Part shown: positions 1 to 9,869 of the stretch, piece by piece
Position numbering within the stretch: position 1 is the first letter of the stretch
How the letters are laid out: every line of letters begins with the position of its first letter
Assembly (NCBI GenBank): GCA_905221605.1
Contig: CAJNDS010001402.1
Coordinates: 538,501-602,500, forward strand
From: Symbiodinium natans
Taxonomy: Eukaryota > Sar > Dinophyceae > Suessiales > Symbiodiniaceae
Direction: 5' to 3'
Length of the DNA: 64,000 bases
Notes under the pieces: model-generated
What the model saw: only the letters and a program-made list of their open reading frames with translations
Told to the model about the DNA's origin: nothing
The model's database searches: none
Translations under genes and position numbers: made by a program

Positions 1-937
1 TCCTAGGTGTCAGTGTGATGGGTACGTTAGGCATATGGGTGCGCTGAAAGGAAGAAACTGTGCGTGTGCTTAGTCGTAGGATTCCGGGCCCCAAGACCTT
101 CCATCCCTTCTTCTTCACCCTGAACTCTCTCCTTCTGTTTTGGGGTCTCCCTGAAAATATCCTTGAAAATACAAAGCCTGCAAACAAAACAGGGTTCGCA
201 TCATTTCATGTCCTTCAACCCTGAGTCCCACCCCTAGTGTCCGGCAAGGTGGCCTGCGACTATGCCGTGGATAAGGCCCTAGAGATGCCCCGCCCACAGT
301 GTGACCGCGTTGGGGCATCAGTATTCTTGTGGGTTCAGAGTATAGTAGGATCAGCATTCTTGAAAATATCGTTTAAGTTTTAGGGTGGAGTGGAGTTGTT
401 GGGCTGGGCTGTAAGGTTCGGATTGATGGAACCCGTCGTAGGAGGAGTGGCTTCTGGCCGGTCGAAAGTGGCATTGTGAAAGAGCTGGGTGGCCAGAGAA
501 GCACATGCTTTAAGGATCAATATAGCCCAAAAATCCAAATTCTGAGCTCTCCGCCCCCCTAAGCCATGTTCATGTGCTAAACTCCCATGAAGCCTAATCC
601 CTTACTTGGGCAGAATCCCGAGAATCTACGCCCAGTATGCGAAATGATTCGATTATCCTCGCAGAGCTTCGCCGCTGCCTGGGCTGGTGCTGGGAATTAC
701 TCCTCTTTGGTTTTTCAGCAGGTCCTTCCCAAGTCGCGGCGGCCTTTGAGAGTTTGGCTTGCCAAGTATAGCTTAGGGGTTTGCAGTCTCCGAGCAGAAA
801 GCCATGAGATTGCATCTACAGTGTATAGCACTTTGTCAGCGGATGGGTTTGGTGCAGAAGCGTGCCAATATAGCCCCCTTGCAATTGATACAGTTATCTC
901 ACAAGCTACGACAAGTTCTGAGATCATCATCATTAGC
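1..937. other. upstream non-coding stretch
   Basis: I see no convincing gene here. The long open frame of the next gene extends back to 587, but residues before position 938 look unstructured and lack family similarity. The stretch is more likely 5' flank or UTR. Confidence 0.4.
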
Positions 938-2257
938 ATGTCGCTGCCGTCGTCGTTGTGCGTCGCGGTGCTCCTTGCACTATTTGTTGGGCTTTTCTAT
1001 CCACCGTCGAGGGTGAGTGTCGAGGAGCAGCAGCAGCTGATACCGGTAGCTCGTCAAATTGTGGATACATTGTCGAGTGACTACCCTCGGCATAAGATGG
1101 ACAAAGTTTCTCCTGAAGCCTCCTTCGACGACAAGGCAGGCCTTTACAACTTTGGGCGGTTCACCCGGCCTATCAAGAATGCCAATTTGGCACCACTGTC
1201 AAGATGGGACATGCTAACGACGGACAAGACTTTCGTGTGGTCAGGGATGACGAAAGGCAACATCACTGTTTCCCTGGCAATGCTGCAGTTCAACTACGCA
1301 GCGGCGGCCGTGTTTGCTGTCTACGACGCAACAAGCGGTCACTCGTGGTCCCAGTACATAGATCTGCCTGCGGTTCTTGCCCTCCTCGGTCCAAAGTTTG
1401 AGCCGGACGCTGCTGGTCACATCGGGGTTGCTGCCGGATGTGCGCGGAGGCAGGATTGGGGTGGGCAAGGCTCGGTTTGCTACGACGAGACTACGCATGA
1501 GGTAGTGGTTGATGCTGCTGCCACGCTCAAACTGGACAAAGTCAACAGTCAGCTAGGTTCCGCTGACTCGCCGGCAGAGAAGATACACGTTTCACTGTCT
1601 TACCGGGCCGGCCTCGGCAAGGGCTACTTCCCGACCATGGTCTTCCCGTTGGGAGTGTCACGTGCTGTGACAGTTTCAAAATATGCTGCGCGGCCCATCA
1701 GTCAAGGGCGCCTGAAGCTTGGGGATGCAGAGACGCTCGACCTCACTGGGGCCCTCGCTTCGACGGACTACACCCGCGGTCAGCTTCGGCGCGAGACGGT
1801 GTGGAAATGGCTCTCCCTCTCCACCCTCCTGCCGGATGGGAGGCCCTATGGCCTGCATCTTAGCACTGGGACGTACGACTTTGGCCGCGACAACGCTTCG
1901 AGCGAGTCTTCCATCTTCTCCCTAACACCCGACGGACGTCCAAGCTTTGCCTTCTACGACACCGCCGGCGTGGTCATTCGGCCCAGCGATGCGAGCAAGC
2001 TCAGGAACGAGGTGCCTTGGCGGATCACGGGAGTGGACCTGGACATGACTTTTACTCCACAGGGCGGAAAGTTCCATGGGGACATACACCTGGGAGTCAT
2101 CGATGCCGATTTGTTGCACATGTGGGGAACATTCACTGGCATCGCGCCGCGACGCGCGCCGCTTGGCGGAGGGGAATCTGAGGGAAATCTCGAGGGCACC
2201 ACTGTTGCCCTTGTCGGGGTCCCAGGCGTTCTGGAGGATCATTACTCTCTGTGGTGA
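938..2257 (+). CDS. DUF2804-family protein, single exon
   Basis: I assign this to DUF2804, a family of unknown function found in bacteria and some protists. The frame opens at 587, but I choose ATG 938 (439 aa) because it begins with a hydrophobic signal or anchor segment (CVAVLLALFVGLFY, about residues 8-21) and the similarity starts after it. Recognisable family features in order: an N-terminal block with NFGRFTRP and SRWDML; a middle block ITVSLAMLQFNYAA; the WKWLSLSTLLPDGRPYGLHL block followed by an S-S-I-F strand; WRITGVDLDMTF; and a C-terminal HMWGTFTGI block closing with EDHYSLW, where the family normally ends. The gene therefore looks complete and intron-free, in contrast to its neighbours. 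Location is probably secretory or membrane-anchored. The substrate is unknown; DUF2804 has been compared to lipocalin-like hydroxy-lipid proteins, but I would not assign a reaction. The family call is from memory of motif order. Confidence 0.72.
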   Translation: MSLPSSLCVAVLLALFVGLFYPPSRVSVEEQQQLIPVARQIVDTLSSDYPRHKMDKVSPEASFDDKAGLYNFGRFTRPIKNANLAPLSRWDMLTTDKTFVWSGMTKGNITVSLAMLQFNYAAAAVFAVYDATSGHSWSQYIDLPAVLALLGPKFEPDAAGHIGVAAGCARRQDWGGQGSVCYDETTHEVVVDAAATLKLDKVNSQLGSADSPAEKIHVSLSYRAGLGKGYFPTMVFPLGVSRAVTVSKYAARPISQGRLKLGDAETLDLTGALASTDYTRGQLRRETVWKWLSLSTLLPDGRPYGLHLSTGTYDFGRDNASSESSIFSLTPDGRPSFAFYDTAGVVIRPSDASKLRNEVPWRITGVDLDMTFTPQGGKFHGDIHLGVIDADLLHMWGTFTGIAPRRAPLGGGESEGNLEGTTVALVGVPGVLEDHYSLW

Positions 2258-4067
2258 GAGTTTTGGGCCAATGAGATCAGTTTGTTGGATACACGATCCG
2301 GCGTTTTTTGCAGAGCTGCGAGATTCAAGGGTGTTATGTCTCCTCTCAACAGGACATCTGGAGCCCGTCTGCTAGATTTCGTTCGGACCTTCATGCCGGC
2401 ACGACGATCGGAAGAGTGCCAGAGTCGGGGCTCGCGGGAGATGAGCCTGCAGCAGAGCCCGCCCGATTTTTGATGGCATGCTCTTGACTTTTGGCTAGGC
2501 CTTCCGCCACCAAAGTAGAGATGCCTATCATCTGCCCGCTTTCTTGAAGTTAGTTTCGGAGTCCTCACCACATAGGGCTGTTCCAAAGTATTGCAAGTAC
2601 CATGCCCTTTCATGGAACCTTTTCATCACTACGAGGTACGTCCAAAGTTTCAAGAGACCCTGTAATCCAGAAAAGCCCCTACGTGTCATTCTCACCACAA
2701 GGATCTGAAGCCTTAGGGGGGTTAATCCAGGGTAGAGACTGAATTCTGCTCTACAAGCCCTAATTAGCTCCAGGTCCAACACGGAACTTCTTAATTCGCC
2801 CCAATACCTCAAGACTTCATCAATAGGGCACTTGTGGCCCAGGTCTGGAGACCAGGTGCGGCAGGTTTCTTCGATTCGGGTTAGGGGTTGGGCTCGATAT
2901 AGCTTTTTGCCCTTGGTGCTTTGAGGGCTACACAGCTTGTGACCCTTGGTGCTAGTTCTGGACGAAGTCAGCTCCAACGCGAAACCAAGCCCGAAACATA
3001 TTTTCATGAATGCCTTGTTGATCTTTTTTTGAAGTGCGAAGCCAGAAGTGGAGGCCGTCAGAGCATGATGGGGAGTCCATGCCGCATATGCTACACTTAG
3101 AGTCTTAGAGGCGTTCGAAGTACAGGCCACCTAAGGGCCTATGAACAACGCCCCAACCCTTAGGGCTTCTCTAAGGGGACACACAATCACGGAGCCGTCT
3201 ATATTCAGAAGAGCACTTTTTTCGAAGAACAGAGTATGGTTTTAGGCTATAGGGATTCTAAGGGCAAAAAAGGGTTTCCGGGAGGTCGCTTCCAATCTCT
3301 TGTAGGCCTGACTAGGCAAGGAAGGGTCCCCTCCTACTTTTCCTCCGGGCCACCGGGGACCCTGCTAGCAGAAAGCTCATCTTTCTCCATAGCGTTTAGG
3401 GAATGCCTTCCATAAATTAGGAGAGGGGTGTTTTGACAGATGCTTGGGAGTATCCCTAAACCCTATAAACCCTAAATGCCCCTTACTTAAGGGGTGTTGG
3501 AGCCTGGGGTTCAGGCTGCACGTTCCGACCTGCCTGAGGTCCCTCGCAGTTTGCTCTGGCGTTTAGAGGGCTTGGGGTTCAGGGTTGAGGGGCTCAAGGC
3601 TGAGGGTCTAGGCTTTAAGGATTAGGATGAAGGCCCTGGACCTTTGAACCTAAACTCTATATCACAGTTTGAGTTCAGGGCGCTGGGGCCTAATTAGAGG
3701 TCAAGGATCCCGAGAGTTTAGTCCAGGTTTGGCGTTTAGGGTTTTCAGGTTAAGGGTCTGAGAAGTTTTAGAGTCTGAGAGAGAGGGACTACAGGGTTTT
3801 ACTGTGCCAGTAGGGAGTGGGGAGTGTAGTGTTGGGGGTTTGCAGGGTTCATAGGTTTCTTGCTGAGGGCCTTGAAGGTTTAAGGTGTTGGTTTATTCGT
3901 ATTCTTATGTGTGCAATATTTTTTGGGGCGGTGCTCAGGCCCTTCGGGCCGGTTGTGGGACTTCAGTGGAGTAGGGGGTGCCTGGAGGCTTCGCGAGCCA
4001 ATAGACCCTAAGAGCAACACTCTGAACCCCTGCCTAACCCTATAAACCCACCCGAAACCCGAAGCCA

Positions 4068-4150
4068 CCCAAACCCTAAACCCTAAACCCTAAACCGTAT
4101 TCCCTAAACCCTAAACCCTTTTCCCTAAACCCTAAACCCTAAACCCTACT
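4068..4150. repeat. interstitial CCCTAAA array
   Basis: A run of about ten CCCTAAA heptads, interrupted by two variants (CCGTATT, CCTTTTC). This is the plant/alga-type telomere unit in an internal location. Confidence 0.9.
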
Positions 4151-4611
4151 GTACCCCAAGCCCCCTGAGCCTGTGATGTCGTATCCTAGCCACAGCCAGG
4201 GCTCCGAGGAGCTGGGGCCCAACCTTCGCTTTTTTAGGGCTTTTGGGGATTTTTAGGGTTGTTTTAGGGCTTTTGGGGCTTTTTTTGGGTTCTTTTAGGG
4301 TTTTTGGGGCGTTTAGGGCTTTTTAGGGTTTTTCGAGCTTGTAGGGTTTTAGGTTTTTTCGGGCTTATGAGGATCTAGGGTGTTGTGCTGGTTTTTTGAG
4401 GACTAATGAGGTTCTAGGACTTTGTTTGGTGCTTCTGTTAGGGTTTCAGGTTTAGGATTTAGGCGGTTCTGAGGTTTTGGGTGCTGGGTTCACGGCCGGT
4501 GAAGTCGTAGGGTTTCCGGGCTTGGGAGGTTCGAGGGTGTTGTTTTGCGTCATTACCGTTTGTTGGCTAACCCCAGAAATACGAAAAGAAGGGTATCTAA
4601 CCCCAAGCCTC

Positions 4612-4656
4612 AGGGTTTAGGGTTTAGGGTTTAGGGTTTAGGGTTTAGGGTTTTAG
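4612..4656. repeat. interstitial TTTAGGG array
   Basis: Six near-perfect TTTAGGG units in the opposite orientation to the array at 4068. It is therefore not part of one chromosome end. Confidence 0.9.
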
Positions 4657-5786
4657 AACCCCAAACCCCTAACAGAAGCCCAAAGCCAACCAAAGTTCGG
4701 AACCCAATGGAGCCCAGTGAAGCCGACTCGCCAAGCTCAGGTCTTCAGACCTCGGCTTCACTTGGTGCGCCCTTTGGCGGGCACTATAGGAACGCCAATG
4801 TAGGGGTTTCCGAAACTAGGGGTACCTTATATCGGGGTCCTTACTACAAGGGGATCCTACTATTTACCATGTAGTCGGGGTTCCTTTGTTTTCGTAAAAC
4901 CCCCCCATGTCGCGCATGCCAAGTTACCATCGCATTCATCCTGCAGGGAGCTTTCAGAATAATGCATGTGTATTCTTTGCCTCCTAATGCCCGAACTCCG
5001 ACCCCTATGCTCTGAAGTGAACTACCCGGAAATCGAAGCTCACAAGCCCTCCTAGACCCGGGATCTCAAGTCAGAGCCGAGGACTCCTTCTCTTACCTCA
5101 TCATCATGGTGATGAAGCCCCTTCCCTCAGCGTCCAAGGGCTCCTGGTAGCGAGTGTTGCGGCATATAGGGTCCTTCTGGGGGGGTCCTTCGTACAAGGG
5201 GTTCCGCGATGAAAGATATTTGCTTAGAACGGCCTATGGAGCGATTGTGTCGAGCCGACGTGTTCATGGTCTCTGCGCGTTGACTGGGGGACAGGCAGCA
5301 CATGCTTTGATGAAGCGCAACCCACCCCTCAATCAGCCCCCCCCCCCCCCCCAACCCTTTAAACCCCGAACCCGCAACCCCATAACACCTGCTTCAAACC
5401 CCCCATCCCTGTCAAGCCCTACCCTGAGACCTTTTCATTCCGGGCTATTCAGGCTTTAATCGGGGTTTCGGGTGGGTAGGGTTAAGGGCTTTCGGGAAGG
5501 AAGCCGCACGACCCCAACGGTCGCTTCGTGGATCGCCCATTCAGCTACAACCCGCAGGTGCCTCCTTTGACAGAGGAATCGTTTTGTTTTGGTTCCAACC
5601 TTAGGGTTTGGGTTTTGAGTTGAGGGTTTTGGGGGGTTCAGGGTGTTGTGGTGGGGGTGTAGGGTTTTGCTGTTGATGTCAACAAGGGTTGGGGAATCGT
5701 GGTTGAGGGTTTAGATTTTTGGCGTTGAGGTCTTTCAGGTCTTTCGACCTTCGCCCCAAGCTGCTTCCTTCCCTGCCACTCCGCAG

Positions 5787-8700
5787 TACTACTGGGAGGC
5801 CACGCCACTGCTGCGCTGCGCACTGCAGGCCATTGGCAAGGCGCCGTGGGGCCAGGATGCCAGCAGTCTCAGTAGTTTCCATATACATCCCTTACATCCC
5901 CTTCTTAAGGCTTAGGATGGTTTAGGATCCCAGTTGTCTGGCCTTCTAAACAACTGTTGTCCCTTTCTCAGCCATCCATCCGTTCATAAAGTCGGCGAAA
6001 GTTTCAGATTTGGGTTCTCGAGCATGGGAAGTCAGATTCGGAAGCTCCATCGTGTTCAGGCTCTGACAAAGCGCGCGGCAGATGACGAGCACAGGTTCAA
6101 CCAACGCACAGGGCTTAGAGGGCCGGAAAGTTTGTTTTCTCTGTACTCGTTGGTATGGTTGGTACTGTTATATGGGTTGAATTCGAATCCTGAGCCAAAA
6201 TCCCGGTGCAAAACAATGCTCGGACACCAGTCCGGCATACGCATGCCTTGTGGACTAGTGAACCCTAGATGGGCTATGGCGCATATCTTCACACGTATGA
6301 ATGGCAGTATAGGGGGAGGGGGGTGGGAGGTGGGCCTGGCAAATCACATGTGGGGCGGTGGTATAGGGTAGGTTTGCTGGATCGGGTTTCCCAAAAGCCG
6401 GCGGATGTGAGGCTTGGGTGAGGGTTCAGCGGTCCACCCAGTGTTTCTGCAAGGACCTAAGGGGCGTTTCGTTGAATTATAATTCATAAACCAAGATTCA
6501 GATCTGATCGTTGAGGTGAAGAGCACAGCGCAGGTTTGCTCATCTTTATCCCAAAACATGCCGAGGTGTCTGGTATCGCATCCTCATGAACCTCATGCTG
6601 GACACGAACTCTGGCAACTCTGATGCCACCCCGGCACATTTCAGAAGTCCAGGCTCGCTGCGCATCACATTCTGCACATCGCGCTCCGATTCAGAACCGC
6701 TGAACCGGATCCTCTTCGAAAAAGTGAAGACTTTTTTTACTTCGCCGGGAAGCATGCATGGTCGTGATTCAGGATCTGGGGATTTGTATCTGGAGTTGGT
6801 CGGGATGTAGGAGTCAGAGGTTGCATGAAAGTGATTTGGTTAGGCAGGGAAGCCCTTGAAAGCCTTCTTGTGCTAGCGCGGAGCCTACACCCTCTACCTT
6901 AAGCCCTAATCTTTCCACTGCCTCTATAAACCCAAGCTTTCACCACAAGCATGCCGAAGCCTCTTGGAACCATCATGGATCGCCATAAAGTCAGAAGCTA
7001 TAGGTTTTAAGTTGCAAGACTTAAGTTACAAGTGCGGTGCGTAATCTTTATTACGAACTGAATTCAAGGGCTGAGCCTTTCGATCAGTTGCTGCGACCTG
7101 TCTGCCAGATGACCTGGAAGATACTCCAGGCCTTCTCAGATTGCTACTTGGCCTGGGACCCGGTGGGGTGGCGTTGGGTGTAGTTTTTCAGACAGGACTT
7201 CAGTAGTCTAGATCTGCTTAAGCCTATTGCGTCCTTAGTTCAAGGGTATAGCAACCCTGAGGCTTCTTCGCCCCAACTTCCCCAGGTGTTGAACCCGATG
7301 CGTGTCCCCAATTTCGCCTTCGCCTGGCTTGAGCTCATCAGCCACAAGATCTTCATGCGCGGGGCCCACTTGAAGATGCATGTGGGCATCACAGGTTAGA
7401 AGATGAGGAATGTAACTCGCGGCGCTGCTCGAAACCCATGAACCTTCAAGTATGGATTTAGGAAGGCCCAGCAGCTGGAGTCAAGAACAGACTCCAGATG
7501 TTCCGGAATTGAGGGTTAATTCTTTTTAGTCTTTGTGTGTTTCAGTGCTTCGCGGTTGCTGTACTGAGGGACGATATGTTGTACCTGCAGCTGAAGCTGT
7601 CACTTTGTGAACAATGGCGAGTCTCCGACAGCTAAGCGACTCTAGGCTGTGTTGCCTGAGATTCTCAGCATTCTCTGCTTTCAAAAAGTGAAATTGGGGT
7701 TTAGGCTGCTCAGGTAAACTCTGCCTTAAGCACGGCGACAAGCTCCTACACTAAGCCCTTACAGCCCATCCTCAAGCCCCTAAGAGCCCCAAGCCTCCTG
7801 ATGCTCTTCACACTCTGAGGCCTCGCATCTTGAACATCCCGGCGCGTCGGGGCTGGCTACTGCACCTCGGATGTACTGCTATTCTTTTGGGTGTGAGGGG
7901 GTGTGGTTTTGGGGAGGGAGGGTTCCGCCTTCAAAATCCCACACATTTTACAATTTTACAAGTTCTGGCATGGCAGCTGCCGAGGTTCCATCGCCTGTTC
8001 GCCCGGTCCCTGGCAAATGGTTTAGGGTTTAGGGTTTAGGGTTTAGGGGTTTTGCATTGCTGAGGGTGTGTCTCTTTGTTGACTTGTTGCCTGTCTGTCA
8101 GCATCGCGGCGTGCGATTCGCAATATACGTCCCACGAAATACCCGAAACCCTATAAAGCCCAACCTCAATTTGTAGTTAAAGTGCTTGTTCTACAAATGG
8201 CCTGAGCTGGGCAGTAGAATCCTTGGCAAGCAAAGCCTCATCCTTAAAACCCTAACCCTAAACCCTAAAACCCTAAACCCTAAAACCCTAAATCCTAAAA
8301 CCCTAAACCCTAAAACCCTAAATCCTAAAACCCTAAACCCTAAACCCGAAACCCTTATCCTTAAATCCCCGACCTCAGATGGGCTTGCTGAACTTCATCG
8401 GCCCCTACTTGAGTCGCATCAAGATGTCGGCGCGAGCCTAAGATGCCTTTGCTGTTTGAGAGAGGGGGGAGTCTTTGAGGCTTTCTTTGGGTTTGGGGAA
8501 TTCCGGGCTTATAGGTTCAGGGAGTTTAGGGTGTAGGAAGGAGGGATAACGAGTTTCTGGCGACTGCCGGTCTTGCTGATACGCGGTGGCTTGGAGAATG
8601 GCGAGAGGGGAGGCTTTTCACCCATCTTCCCTGCATATCTCTTTGTATGCACAGTGTTCAGTAAACCCCTGAACCACTGAGTTCTACACCCTCACTGCCT

Positions 8701-9838
8701 GCAGGAGACTTGCAAGTCGCTCTACAAGTTTGCCCTGCGCACGCTGCTGGTACGAGCCCCGTGCTGTGGGCCAGCTGGGAGGATGTTCTTCAGGGATGAG
8801 GATGAGAGAGAGAGTTTCGTCTCACTGCGACAGGTGCTCTTGCACGACTATCCCGAGTTTCTCGCGGACTATCACCACGCCTTCTGCCGCAGCCTGTGTA
8901 GTCGACCCTACGACGGCCAATCCTCCATCAGCCTCAGTGATACCCACCTTAAACCCCAAACTTACTCTACTCTACTATGTAACCCTAAGCAGCTCTCAGC
9001 CCAAAAAAAGAAGGCCAAGTCCAGTCGGCTGTGTGAGTAGATCCCTCGATGCGGGCCGTTTGCTTGTAGGAGTTTTTTCCTCTCCGAGGTGACGTCATCC
9101 CTTGGCAGTGTGTCCAGATCCGCCGCTAAGACGCAAGATGCTTTGCCTAGCTTTACAACACCCTAGCCCCATATAGTGTTTCAGCACGTGGCAGAACAGA
9201 AGGATGATGCGCACTGAGCGATGCATATTTTGCGGACCCATGCTGATTTGTGCAAGTGCCACCGGTGTACAACTCCGGGCATCATGAGACACCCTTATTG
9301 AGGGCTTCGTTCTTGCACTGCAAGCTATAGCCAGTTTATGAGCTCAACAGCCTCTCAAGGCAACTTGATCCTGGCAGCCTTCCCGCAGAACATGAAGCTG
9401 TCTGTCTCTGAGACCTTCCGATGTTTGGGGTTTGGGTGTTTTTAGAGTGTCGAGCATCAACCCTAAAGCCTAAAACCTAGAACCTAAATGTGCGGTTCTT
9501 CACTCTTCACTCTTCACATCGGGCCAAGGAGCAGGTGTTCAGTTCGGTGGTAGTTTTGGGTGTTGACACAGGAGACGAAGAATTCTCGTGCCCCTAGCTT
9601 TGGCTGACGGAAGGCGTTCACAGGGGGGGGCGGGGGGGGGGGGGGTTGTAAGGGTTGCTTGTTCAGAGTCAAAAAGAGTGATATGTTTCGGAATCCTCTG
9701 GGATAGCTAGAAGGTTAGATCTCAAATGACCCAAGCCCTAAATGTCTGACATGTCTGAATCACGAAAAGCAGAAACCCTACTTTCTTACACCCCTATCGG
9801 GCCGGAGAACCCCGAACTTCCTCAATTCCGTCCCCCCC

Positions 9839-9869
<31 letters not shown>

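Larger units (their letters stand above)
2258..5786. other. gene-poor stretch with heptad repeats
   Basis: This is mostly degenerate CCCTAAA/TTTAGGG-like DNA. A 200-codon open frame on the minus strand (2528-3130) has no recognisable motif, and its length is about what chance allows in 64 kb. A short coding-looking piece on the + strand near 5507-5560 (reads HDPNGRFVDRPFSYNPQ, then a possible GT donor) may be an earlier exon of the NOT1 gene, but I could not place it in the protein. Confidence 0.4.

Noticed and set aside
2528-3130. 200-codon minus-strand open frame
   Set aside because: No motif or composition typical of protein; a frame of this length is expected by chance about once in such a window.
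4068-4656. Chromosome end (telomere)
   Set aside because: Heptads occur in both orientations, are short and recur in many introns across the window.
6176-6202. tRNA-like T-arm (TTCGAATCC)
   Set aside because: No matching acceptor stem or anticodon arm could be found around it.
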